Below are positions 55,731-64,000 of a DNA stretch of 64,000 nucleotides, piece after piece (positions within the stretch are counted from its first letter, which is position 1; each line of letters opens with the position of its first letter). Below the pieces are notes generated by a model. It was not told where the DNA came from and made no database searches. It saw nothing but the letters and a program-made list of their open reading frames with translations. The stretch spans positions 2,108,001 to 2,172,000 of the forward strand of contig NZ_JPUX01000001.1 in assembly GCF_000738675.1 (NCBI RefSeq). Reading direction: 5' to 3'. The position numbers and the translations under genes are program-made. Source of the stretch: Serratia nematodiphila DZ0503SBS1. Its GTDB lineage: Bacteria > Pseudomonadota > Gammaproteobacteria > Enterobacterales > Enterobacteriaceae.

Positions 55731-56387
55731 TTGAGCGACAAGCAGCAACAACCGGCCGCAGAGGGGCGCCGCGTGGTCTTTTTCGATCTGGACGGCACCC
55801 TGCATCAGGAGGATATGTTCGGCAGTTTTTTGCGCTTTCTGCTGCGCCGCCTACCGCTGAACCTGCTGCTGGTAATACCACTGCTGCCGCCGATCGGGTT
55901 GGCGCTGCTGCTGCTGGGGCGCGCAGCGCGCTGGCCGATGAGCCTGCTGCTGTGGGCGATTACTTTCGGGCGTTCTGAAGCGACGCTGAAGGCGCTGGAG
56001 CGGCAGTTTATCGAGGCTTTCCGCCAGAAGGTGACCGCGTTTCCGGTGGTGCAAATGCGGCTGCGGCAGTATCTGGAGGAGCACGATGCCGAAGTGTGGC
56101 TGATTACCGGCTCGCCGGAACGGCTGGTGGAGCAGGTGTATCACGATTCGGCGTTTCTGCCGCGGGTGCGGTTGATCGGCAGCCGCATCACGCGCCGCTG
56201 CGGCGGTTGGGTCTTGACCCTGCGCTGCCTGGGGGCGCAGAAAGTGGTGCAGCTGGAACAGCGGCTCGGCGCGCCGCTGCAGCTGTACAGCGGTTACAGC
56301 GACAGCAAGCAGGATAATCCGCTGCTGTTCTTTTGCGAGCACCGCTGGCGGGTGAGCAAGCAGGGCGAGCTGCAGCAGCTGGAATAA
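55731..56387 (+). CDS. pgpC: phosphatidylglycerophosphatase C
   Basis: A 218-residue HAD-family phosphatase starting at TTG. Motif I VVFFDLDGTLHQEDMF and motif II WLITGSPERLV are clear; SGYSDSKQDNPLLFF is motif IV. A membrane helix pair lies at 41-80. It dephosphorylates phosphatidylglycerophosphate. It follows murP by three bases, but its conserved neighbours are tadA, mltF and purL as in E. coli. A long terminator follows. Confidence 0.9.
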   Translation: MSDKQQQPAAEGRRVVFFDLDGTLHQEDMFGSFLRFLLRRLPLNLLLVIPLLPPIGLALLLLGRAARWPMSLLLWAITFGRSEATLKALERQFIEAFRQKVTAFPVVQMRLRQYLEEHDAEVWLITGSPERLVEQVYHDSAFLPRVRLIGSRITRRCGGWVLTLRCLGAQKVVQLEQRLGAPLQLYSGYSDSKQDNPLLFFCEHRWRVSKQGELQQLE

Positions 56388-56416
56388 ACCAAGGGCGGAG
56401 AATTCCGCCCTTGGTT
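56387..56416. terminator. terminator after pgpC
   Basis: AACCAAGGGCGGA (56387-56399) pairs with TCCGCCCTTGGTT (56404-56416), followed by TGCTTTT; it can act in both directions. Confidence 0.8.
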
Positions 56417-56435
56417 GCTTTTATCGGTACCGCGA

Positions 56436-57488
56436 TCAGTCGTCGCTCACGTCGTGCGGCTTGCGCCCCAGCTGCCAAATCTTTTCTGCATAGTGCCCCA
56501 ACGCCCACAGGCTCAGCCCGAGCAGCGCGAAGAAAATCGTCTTCGGCATGCTGTCCCAGAAAAACTCGAACAAACGGGTATACAGGTTGATGCCGAGGAA
56601 GGTCAGCCCGAAACCGCGCAGCATGGCGTCGTCATGCTTCAGCCCCAGCCAGATGGCGGCGAGGGCGGCCAGCCCGAACAGCAGGCTCCAGTGGAATAGC
56701 TCGATCTGGCGCGCGCGGTACCAGCTGTCGAGATCGCCGTAGTTGCCGAAGATAGACAGCAGCCACAGGGCGATGAACAGGTACAGCAGCCCCATCGCCA
56801 GCGACACCCGCTGCAGGCCGCGCTGCGCCAACAGCGGCCGCAGCAGTAATGCGGCGGCGATCAGCACCGCGCCAAAGGCGATAAAGCGAATCGGGTAACT
56901 CATGCCGAGCCAGTAGGCGCCCCAGCCGGACAGGTAGCCGGTCTCGGCGCCGAAGGCATTGCCGAGCGACAGCAGGGCGAACCACCACACCAGCCCGGAG
57001 CGGCTGAGCCAGCCGATCGCGCCGTACAGCAGCGCGGCGACCAGCAGCAGTACGGAAACCCGGCCGCTGCCGTTATCCAGCCAGACCCCCAGTTGCCATA
57101 AGGCGCAGGCGGTAAGTAACACGGCGACAAACAATGCCGCTTCGTTGCCGTAACGTTTTTCCGGGTGCCGTTGGCGGCGGCGCAGCGCCCAGACATAGGC
57201 CAGCGCCGCGAGTACGCCGGCGATCGCCATGCGCACCGGCGCGTCGAAGCGGAACAGTCCGCTCAGCCATGCAAGCAGTTCGCTGTCGGCGAACAGGCTG
57301 GTGACGGCGATCAGCAGCGAGGCCAGCGCGGCGAGAAACGCATAGCGCGCCAGCCGCCGCCAGTCGAAAGGTTGCACGTCCACATGCTGCAGCAGTTGCT
57401 GCCGTTGTTCGGGCGTCATGGCGCCTTCCCCAACCCAGCCGTCCAGCGCCTTGCGCACCACGACGGCGTACTTTTTACTGAGTTTCAT
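56436..57488 (-). CDS. DUF2157 multi-pass membrane protein
   Basis: A 350-residue protein from ATG 57488 (MKLSKKYAVVVRKALDGW). The soluble N-terminus (GAMTPEQRQQLLQHVDVQPF) is the DUF2157 signature; about eight to ten hydrophobic helices follow. The frame extends further upstream but would overlap the tadA promoter region. Function unknown; inserted between pgpC and tadA. Confidence 0.8.
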   Translation of the reverse strand: MKLSKKYAVVVRKALDGWVGEGAMTPEQRQQLLQHVDVQPFDWRRLARYAFLAALASLLIAVTSLFADSELLAWLSGLFRFDAPVRMAIAGVLAALAYVWALRRRQRHPEKRYGNEAALFVAVLLTACALWQLGVWLDNGSGRVSVLLLVAALLYGAIGWLSRSGLVWWFALLSLGNAFGAETGYLSGWGAYWLGMSYPIRFIAFGAVLIAAALLLRPLLAQRGLQRVSLAMGLLYLFIALWLLSIFGNYGDLDSWYRARQIELFHWSLLFGLAALAAIWLGLKHDDAMLRGFGLTFLGINLYTRLFEFFWDSMPKTIFFALLGLSLWALGHYAEKIWQLGRKPHDVSDD

Positions 57489-57572
57489 GCTTCTTGTCCC
57501 TGAATCACCTGCCGATTCGGCCAGTATAGCCATTGGCGGGCGGCTACGACAAAGGAGGGCTAGTGTGTATAA

Positions 57573-58112
<540 letters not shown>

Positions 58113-59630
58113 TCAGTAGTTGAGCGCCAGTTCCGGCATCACCGTCGGGTAGCCTTTCCCCAACGCCTCCTGCTCGGCGGCCGCCTGCGCCGCCTTTCTC
58201 TCTTTTTCCTGCAGATAGCCCACCAGGCTGACCTGATAGCGGCGGATGTTTTCTACATAGTTGTAGGCTTCACGCCCGCGCGCATAGCCGTAGGTCAGCT
58301 GCGGGTAGTAGCGCTTTTGGCTGAGCATCGGCAGGCGCTGTTTGACGTCGACCCAGCTGTCCGGGTTGCCTTTTTGCGTCTTGGTCAGCTTGCGCGCGTC
58401 CAGCATATGGCCCCAACCCATGTTGTAGGCCGCCAGCGAGAACCAGATGCGCTCGTCTTCCGGCACGCTGTCCGGCACCTTGGCCATCAGCCGCTGCAGG
58501 TACAGGGCGCCGCCCTGAATGCTCTCTTCCGGATCGAGGCGATCGTTGACCCCCAGGCCGTCGGCGGTGGCGCGGGTCAGCATCATCAGGCCGCGCACGC
58601 CGGTGGGAGAGGTGGCCTGCGGATTCCAGTGCGATTCCTGATAGGCGATGGCCGCCAGCAGCTTCCAGTCGATCTCGTTGGCGTGCTTCTCGAACAGCGG
58701 GCGGAAGTTGGGCAGCACCGAATCGATGGCCGACAGGAAGGTTTTGGTGTCCACATAGTCGAAGCTGCCGACGTGGCCGAGGTATTTCTCTTCCAGCCGC
58801 GCCAGGGTGCCGTCGTCCACCATCTGGCTGTAGAAGTCCAGCATCGCCGCGTACAGGCTGTCGTCGCCGTCGCGTTTCAGGTACCAGGTGACCGGTTCTT
58901 CGTCGGTGACGTCGAACGCCACCGCCAGCTGCGGATGGATGCGCTGCAGCAGCGCGATGGTCACCGAATCGCCGAGGGTGTAATCCAGCTTGCCGTCGGC
59001 CACCCGTTCCAGCAGCTCTTTGGAGGTGAGATCGCTGGAGGACTCCCAGGCGAGATCCGGGTATTTATCCTGCTTGAGCTGTTTTAGCGTGCTGACGTGC
59101 GCGGAACCGGAGGCGACTGCCAGCTTGCCTTTGATGTCGGCGAAGCTTTTCGGCCGCGCGGTGCCCAGCCGGTACACCAGCTGTTGGGAAACGGAGTAGT
59201 AGGCCGGGCCGGTGCGCGCGCGGCTGAGGCGCTCCTGATTGTAGATCAGGCCCGCCGCCAGCAGGTCGGCGTCGTCGTCGTCCAGATCGTCGAACAGGTC
59301 ATTGATGTTCTGATGGGGGATCACCACCAGCTTCACCCCGAGGTAGTTGGCGAAGCGCTTGGCCAGTTCGTAGTCGAGCCCACCCGGCCCTTGCTTGGTG
59401 TTGAAATAGGTCAGCGGTGAATTCAGCGTGCTGATACGCAACTCGCCGCGGGAAATGATCTCCTGGAGTTGCCCGCCCTGGCCGCTGCGCCAGGTGATGT
59501 TGGGCCACAGCGCGAGAGCCAGAAGCAGAGTGACAACGCCGATGAGGATGTAGTTTATTTTAAGACGTTTCAAATAGTTATCCAGTGGTGGCACAGGTAC
59601 GCCGGCGACGACAACCGCGACTTTTCTCAT
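58113..59630 (-). CDS. mltF: membrane-bound lytic murein transglycosylase F
   Basis: A 505-residue outer-membrane-associated enzyme (486 from a TTG at 59573, the position that aligns with E. coli LKINY). An N-terminal export helix ([15 protein letters not shown]) is followed by an SBP_bac_3-like regulatory domain ([18 protein letters not shown]) and the SLT catalytic domain with the glutamate in [18 protein letters not shown]. It cleaves peptidoglycan to 1,6-anhydro products. Divergent from purL. Confidence 0.92.
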   Translation of the reverse strand: MRKVAVVVAGVPVPPLDNYLKRLKINYILIGVVTLLLALALWPNITWRSGQGGQLQEIISRGELRISTLNSPLTYFNTKQGPGGLDYELAKRFANYLGVKLVVIPHQNINDLFDDLDDDDADLLAAGLIYNQERLSRARTGPAYYSVSQQLVYRLGTARPKSFADIKGKLAVASGSAHVSTLKQLKQDKYPDLAWESSSDLTSKELLERVADGKLDYTLGDSVTIALLQRIHPQLAVAFDVTDEEPVTWYLKRDGDDSLYAAMLDFYSQMVDDGTLARLEEKYLGHVGSFDYVDTKTFLSAIDSVLPNFRPLFEKHANEIDWKLLAAIAYQESHWNPQATSPTGVRGLMMLTRATADGLGVNDRLDPEESIQGGALYLQRLMAKVPDSVPEDERIWFSLAAYNMGWGHMLDARKLTKTQKGNPDSWVDVKQRLPMLSQKRYYPQLTYGYARGREAYNYVENIRRYQVSLVGYLQEKERKAAQAAAEQEALGKGYPTVMPELALNY

Positions 59631-59740
59631 GGTTAAATCACCAGTGCGGGGGGCATTTTGCGCAACAAAACGCCAGTGTGCAACTTTATTGACACGTTAT
59701 GACAATTCGACGGTGCGGCATGCTTTTATCAATAATCCCT

Positions 59741-59756
59741 ACGCAAACGGTTTCGT
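59741..59756. promoter_or_regulatory. PurR operator upstream of purL
   Basis: ACGCAAACGGTTTCGT matches the PurR consensus AnGCAAnCGnTTnCnT fully. It lies 96 bases ahead of the purL start. Confidence 0.9.
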
Positions 59757-59851
59757 CGGCGCCGAGGATTCTCTATAATGACGCGCGTTTTCCCCTGTTG
59801 CGCCCAATGAAGCGTCTTATCCTTCGCTTCGAAGACGAGAGAACTTTGATT

Positions 59852-62800
59852 ATGGAAATTCTGCGTGGTTCGCCCGCTTTATCGGCTTTTCGCATTACCA
59901 AACTGCTGTCCCGCTGCCAGGACGCTCACCTGCCCGTCAGTGATATCTACGCCGAGTACGTCCACTTTGCCGATGTCAGCGCACCGCTAAGTGCCGAAGA
60001 ACACGCCAAGCTTCAGCGTCTGCTCAAGTACGGTCCTTCTCTCGCCGAACACGCTCCCGAAGGCCGGTTGTTGCTGGTTACGCCGCGTCCGGGCACCATT
60101 TCTCCCTGGTCTTCCAAAGCCACCGACATCGCCCACAACTGCGGCTTGCAACAGGTGCTGCGCCTGGAGCGCGGCCTGGCGTTCTACGTCAAGGCGCCCG
60201 AGCTGACGGAAACCCAGTGGCGCCAGCTCGCCGCGCTGTTGCACGATCGCATGATGGAAACCGTCTTCAGCGAGCTGCAACAGGCCGAACAGCTGTTCGC
60301 GCACCATCAGCCGGCGCCGTATCAGTCGGTCGACGTGCTGGGCGCAGGGCGCGCCGCGCTGGAGCAAGCCAACGTCCGGCTCGGCCTGGCGCTGGCGCAG
60401 GACGAGATCGACTACCTGCTGAATGCCTTTACCGGTTTGGGGCGCAACCCGACGGATATCGAACTCTATATGTTCGCGCAGGCCAACTCTGAGCACTGCC
60501 GCCACAAGATTTTCAACGCCGACTGGATCATTGACGGCGAGCAGCAGCCTAAATCGCTGTTCAAGATGATCAAAAACACCTATGAGCAGACGCCGGACTA
60601 CGTGCTGTCGGCGTATAAAGACAACGCCGCCGTGATGGAAGGTTCGCAGGTCGGCCGCTTCTTCGCCGCGCCGGAGAACGGCACGTACGATTATCATCAG
60701 GAAGACGCGCACATCCTGATGAAGGTGGAAACTCACAACCACCCGACGGCGATTTCGCCGTGGCCGGGCGCCGCGACCGGCTCCGGCGGCGAGATCCGCG
60801 ACGAGGGCGCCACCGGCCGCGGCGCCAAGCCGAAGGCCGGCCTGGTGGGCTTCTCGGTGTCCAACCTGCGCATTCCCGGCTTTGAACAGCCGTGGGAGCA
60901 GGACTTCGGCAAACCGGAACGCATCGTCACCGCGCTGGACATCATGACCGAAGGCCCGCTGGGCGGCGCGGCGTTCAACAACGAATTCGGCCGTCCGGCG
61001 CTGCTGGGCTACTTCCGCACCTATGAAGAGCGCGTCAACAGCCATAACGGCGTCGAGCTGCGCGGCTACCATAAACCGATCATGCTGGCGGGCGGCATCG
61101 GCAACATCCGCGCCGATCACGTGCAGAAAGGGGAAATCACCGTCGGCGCCAAGCTGGTGGTGCTGGGCGGCCCGGCGATGAATATCGGCCTGGGCGGCGG
61201 CGCGGCGTCCTCGATGGCGTCCGGCCAGTCCGATGCCGATCTGGACTTCGCTTCGGTGCAGCGCGACAACCCGGAAATGGAACGCCGCTGTCAGGAAGTG
61301 ATCGACCGCTGCTGGCAGCTGGGCGACCAGAACCCGATCCTGTTTATCCATGACGTCGGCGCAGGCGGCCTGTCCAACGCCATGCCGGAGCTGGTGAGCG
61401 ACGGCGGCCGCGGTGGGCGCTTCGAGCTGCGTGATATCCTCAACGACGAGCCGGGCATGAGCCCGCTGGAAGTGTGGTGCAACGAATCGCAGGAACGTTA
61501 CGTGATGGCGATCGCCCCGGCGCAGATGGCGCAGTTCGACGAGATCTGCCGCCGCGAGCGCGCGCCTTATGCGGTGATCGGTGAAGCGACCGAAGAGCAA
61601 CATCTGACGCTGAACGACCGCCACTTCGACAACCAACCGATCGACATGCCGCTGGACGTGCTGCTCGGCAAAACGCCGAAGATGACCCGCGATGTCACCC
61701 GTCTGCAGGCGCAGGGCCAGGCGGTGCAGCGTGGGGACATCACGCTGGCCGACGCGGTGAAGCGCGTGCTGCATCTGCCGGCCGTCGCGGAGAAAACCTT
61801 CCTGATCACCATCGGCGACCGCACCGTCACCGGTATGGTGGCGCGTGACCAAATGGTCGGCCCTTGGCAGATCCCGGTGGCCGACTGCGCGGTCACCACC
61901 GCCAGCCTGGACAGCTATTACGGCGAGGCGATGTCGATCGGCGAACGCGCGCCGGTGGCGCTGCTGGACTTCGCCGCCTCCGGCCGCCTGGCGGTCGGGG
62001 AAGCGCTGACCAACCTGGCTGCCACGGAAATCGGCAGCCTGAAGCGCGTGAAGCTGTCCGCCAACTGGATGGCCGCCGCCGGCCACCCGGGTGAAGACGC
62101 CGGCCTGTACGAAGCGGTGAAAGCGGTGGGCGAAGAGCTGTGCCCGGCGCTGGGCATCACCATTCCGGTGGGCAAAGACTCCATGTCGATGAAAACCCGC
62201 TGGCAGGAAGGCGACGAACAGCGCGAAATGACCTCGCCGCTGTCGCTGGTCATCACCGCCTTCGCCCGCGTGGAAGACGTGCGCCACACCGTGACGCCGC
62301 AATTGCGCACCGATAAGGGCGACAGCGCGCTGCTGTTGATCGACCTGGGCAACGGCCATAACGCGCTGGGCGCCACCGCGCTGGCGCAGGTTTATCGCCA
62401 ACTGGGCGACAAACCGGCCGATGTGCGCGATGTCGCGCAGCTGGCGGGCTTCTTCAACGCCATGCAGCAGCTGGTGGCCGATCGCGCGCTGCTGGCTTAT
62501 CACGACCGCGCCGACGGCGGCCTGCTGGTGACGCTGGCGGAGATGGCCTTCGCCGGTCACTGCGGCGTAGAGGTTAACCTCGATGGCCTCGGCGACGATG
62601 CGCTGGCGGTGCTGTTCAACGAAGAGCTGGGCGCGGTGATCCAAGTGAGCGCCGAACGTCTCGACGAGGTGAAGCAGGCGTTCGCTCAGCATGGGCTGAC
62701 CGACAACGTGCATCAGATCGGCAGCGCGCAGGCCGGCGATCGTTTCGTCATCAACCAACATGGCAAGGCGTTGTACAGCGAAAGCCGCAATACGCTGCGC

Positions 62801-63742
62801 ACCTGGTGGGCGGAAACCACCTGGCAGATGCAGCGCCTGCGCGACAACCCGGCGTGCGCCGATCAGGAACATCAGGCCAAGCAGGATGAACAAGATCCCG
62901 GCCTGAACGTGAAGCTGACCTTCGCACCCGAGGAAGACATCGCCGCGCCGTACATCGCCAAGGGCGCTCGCCCGAAAGTGGCGGTGTTGCGCGAGCAGGG
63001 GGTGAACTCCCACGTTGAAATGGCGGCGGCGTTCCACCGCGCCGGCTTTGACGCCGTGGACGTGCACATGAGCGATCTGCTGGCCGGGCGCCGCGATCTG
63101 CAGGACTTCCACACGCTGGTGGCCTGCGGCGGCTTCTCTTACGGCGACGTCCTGGGCGCCGGTGAAGGCTGGGCGAAGTCTATCCTGTTCAATGAGCGGG
63201 TGCGCGACGAGTTTGAAGCGTTCTTCCACCGTCCGCAGACGCTGGCGCTGGGCGTATGCAACGGCTGCCAGATGATGTCCAACCTGCGTGAGCTGATCCC
63301 GGGGGCCGAACACTGGCCGCGCTTCGTGCGCAACCTGTCGGATCGCTTCGAGGCGCGCTTCAGCCTGGTGGAAGTGGCGGCCAGCCCGTCGCTGTTCCTG
63401 CAGGGCATGACCGGTTCGCGCATGCCGATCGCCGTTTCCCACGGTGAAGGGCACGTCGAAGTGCGCGATGCGGCGCATCTGGCGGCGCTGGAAAGCCATG
63501 GTCTGGTGGCGCTGCGTTTCGTCAACAACGCCGGTCAGGTGACGGAAGCTTACCCGGCTAACCCGAACGGTTCGCCGAATGGCATCACCGCCGTGACCAG
63601 CGCCAACGGGCGCGCCACGGTGATGATGCCGCACCCGGAGCGCGTGTTCCGCACCGTCAGCAACTCCTGGCACCCGGAAGAGTGGGGCGAGGACAGCCCG
63701 TGGATGCGTATGTTCCGCAACGCCCGTAAGCAGCTGGGCTAA
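59852..63742 (+). CDS. purL: phosphoribosylformylglycinamidine synthase
   Basis: A 1296-residue fused enzyme, the usual enterobacterial length. The start at 59852 ([19 protein letters not shown]) fits the family; the open frame extends 51 codons upstream over the PurR box. The FGAM synthetase domain has [20 protein letters not shown] (outline) and [15 protein letters not shown]; the C-terminal glutaminase domain has the catalytic cysteine in [12 protein letters not shown] and SHGEGH. It converts FGAR to FGAM in purine synthesis and is repressed by PurR. Confidence 0.97.
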   Translation: MEILRGSPALSAFRITKLLSRCQDAHLPVSDIYAEYVHFADVSAPLSAEEHAKLQRLLKYGPSLAEHAPEGRLLLVTPRPGTISPWSSKATDIAHNCGLQQVLRLERGLAFYVKAPELTETQWRQLAALLHDRMMETVFSELQQAEQLFAHHQPAPYQSVDVLGAGRAALEQANVRLGLALAQDEIDYLLNAFTGLGRNPTDIELYMFAQANSEHCRHKIFNADWIIDGEQQPKSLFKMIKNTYEQTPDYVLSAYKDNAAVMEGSQVGRFFAAPENGTYDYHQEDAHILMKVETHNHPTAISPWPGAATGSGGEIRDEGATGRGAKPKAGLVGFSVSNLRIPGFEQPWEQDFGKPERIVTALDIMTEGPLGGAAFNNEFGRPALLGYFRTYEERVNSHNGVELRGYHKPIMLAGGIGNIRADHVQKGEITVGAKLVVLGGPAMNIGLGGGAASSMASGQSDADLDFASVQRDNPEMERRCQEVIDRCWQLGDQNPILFIHDVGAGGLSNAMPELVSDGGRGGRFELRDILNDEPGMSPLEVWCNESQERYVMAIAPAQMAQFDEICRRERAPYAVIGEATEEQHLTLNDRHFDNQPIDMPLDVLLGKTPKMTRDVTRLQAQGQAVQRGDITLADAVKRVLHLPAVAEKTFLITIGDRTVTGMVARDQMVGPWQIPVADCAVTTASLDSYYGEAMSIGERAPVALLDFAASGRLAVGEALTNLAATEIGSLKRVKLSANWMAAAGHPGEDAGLYEAVKAVGEELCPALGITIPVGKDSMSMKTRWQEGDEQREMTSPLSLVITAFARVEDVRHTVTPQLRTDKGDSALLLIDLGNGHNALGATALAQVYRQLGDKPADVRDVAQLAGFFNAMQQLVADRALLAYHDRADGGLLVTLAEMAFAGHCGVEVNLDGLGDDALAVLFNEELGAVIQVSAERLDEVKQAFAQHGLTDNVHQIGSAQAGDRFVINQHGKALYSESRNTLRTWWAETTWQMQRLRDNPACADQEHQAKQDEQDPGLNVKLTFAPEEDIAAPYIAKGARPKVAVLREQGVNSHVEMAAAFHRAGFDAVDVHMSDLLAGRRDLQDFHTLVACGGFSYGDVLGAGEGWAKSILFNERVRDEFEAFFHRPQTLALGVCNGCQMMSNLRELIPGAEHWPRFVRNLSDRFEARFSLVEVAASPSLFLQGMTGSRMPIAVSHGEGHVEVRDAAHLAALESHGLVALRFVNNAGQVTEAYPANPNGSPNGITAVTSANGRATVMMPHPERVFRTVSNSWHPEEWGEDSPWMRMFRNARKQLG

Positions 63743-63762
63743 AAACGGTCACCACCGTACAG

Positions 63763-63789
63763 AGGGCGCAAGCAATTGCGCCCTTTTTT
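63763..63789 (+). terminator. intrinsic terminator after purL
   Basis: AGGGCGCAA (63763-63771), GCAA loop, TTGCGCCCT (63776-63784), then T residues. Confidence 0.9.
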
Positions 63790-63817
63790 ATGGCCGGCGT
63801 TCGCCGTCTGGCGGCAG

Positions 63818-63930
63818 TGTCTGCATTTTGCGACAAGCGCCATTTTCCCTGTCGCCAAATGGAGACGTTTAACTTGTTGATTTTATTGTTGGTAAGCAGG
63901 TTTGACTTTAGTTGTCTGCATTTGGCGACA
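63818..63930 (+). promoter_or_regulatory. three GlrR-type sites (TGTC-N10-GACA), glmY control region
   Basis: TGTC-N10-GACA occurs at 63818-63835 and 63913-63930; a near match ending GACG is at 63850-63867. In E. coli GlrR binds three such sites upstream of the sigma-54 promoter of the small RNA gene glmY, which lies between purL and glrK. The sites here are in the same place relative to purL. The sigma-54 promoter and glmY itself would lie beyond the window. Confidence 0.75.
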
Positions 63931-64000
63931 GCACGGCGTTTTTTTCATCGCTCATCAGTGCGTAATGGGTGGGTGAATTTGCTTGTGTAATTTTATTTTC

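Noticed and set aside
59987..63673. A 1228-codon open frame antisense to purL
   Set aside because: It mirrors the codon bias of purL on the other strand, has no recognisable domain, and purL is a full-length known enzyme.
63961..63985. Possible sigma-54 promoter near the right end
   Set aside because: GG and GC elements are not spaced by the required 10 bases in any register.
63790..63990. A 66-codon open frame after purL
   Set aside because: It covers the GlrR-type binding sites and has no family resemblance; a regulatory region is the better explanation.

Overview
The window is chromosomal DNA of a Serratia species, most likely of the Serratia marcescens complex. The backbone is GC-rich and keeps enterobacterial gene order (smpB-ssrA, ratA-ratB-bamE-recN-nadK-grpE, srmB-trmN6-nadB-rpoE-rseABC, lepA-lepB-rnc-era-recO-pdxJ-acpS-yfhL, pgpC-tadA-mltF-purL). 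It also carries phlA-phlB, the phospholipase A1 operon known from Serratia. The species call rests on recognised proteins and gene order; no search was run.

Layout. 1-4260: small accessory metabolism genes (YjdI/YjdJ pair, a DUF1543 protein, a LysR regulator divergent from a GNAT enzyme, a SAM methyltransferase, another GNAT). 4339-10083: a chaperone-usher fimbrial operon with three tandem DUF1120 subunit paralogues, usher and chaperone; an intrinsic terminator sits between subunits and usher, and the second subunit has a signal peptide that looks one adenine short. 10237-12386: DUF2946 and PepSY membrane proteins. 12442-15695: LysR regulator, DUF3313 lipoprotein, DUF3302 and HlyD-family membrane proteins.

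15.7-28.2 kb is an accessory region built from at least two elements stacked at the 3' end of ssrA (tmRNA). The outer one is decayed: it has an integrase with several frameshifts, an AT-rich orphan gene (446 aa) in the cargo position, and an overlapping pair (215 aa glycine-zipper protein plus 74 aa two-helix membrane protein) that looks like a toxin/immunity pair. The inner one is a defective P4-type satellite: alpha primase/helicase, Ash-like protein, AlpA/Vis, ori and crr iterons, Sid, and a truncated Delta/Ogr activator. A single deletion appears to have fused delta to the middle of int, removing psu, cos, the usual cargo hotspot and the integrase catalytic domain. A 231 aa cargo protein with a motif layout resembling uracil-DNA glycosylases remains on the far side.

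28.2-64 kb is core genome: trans-translation, ribosome and outer-membrane assembly, DNA repair, heat shock, envelope stress (rpoE-rseABC), protein export, RNA processing, PLP synthesis, MurNAc recycling, tRNA editing, murein turnover and purine synthesis. Many regulatory sites are legible: three LexA boxes at recN, a sigma-32 promoter at grpE, an FNR box at grcA, a possible sigma-28 promoter at phlA, a sigma-E promoter at rpoE, paired dyads at murQ, a PurR box at purL, and three GlrR-type sites after purL. The last imply that the glmY small RNA gene lies just beyond the right edge.
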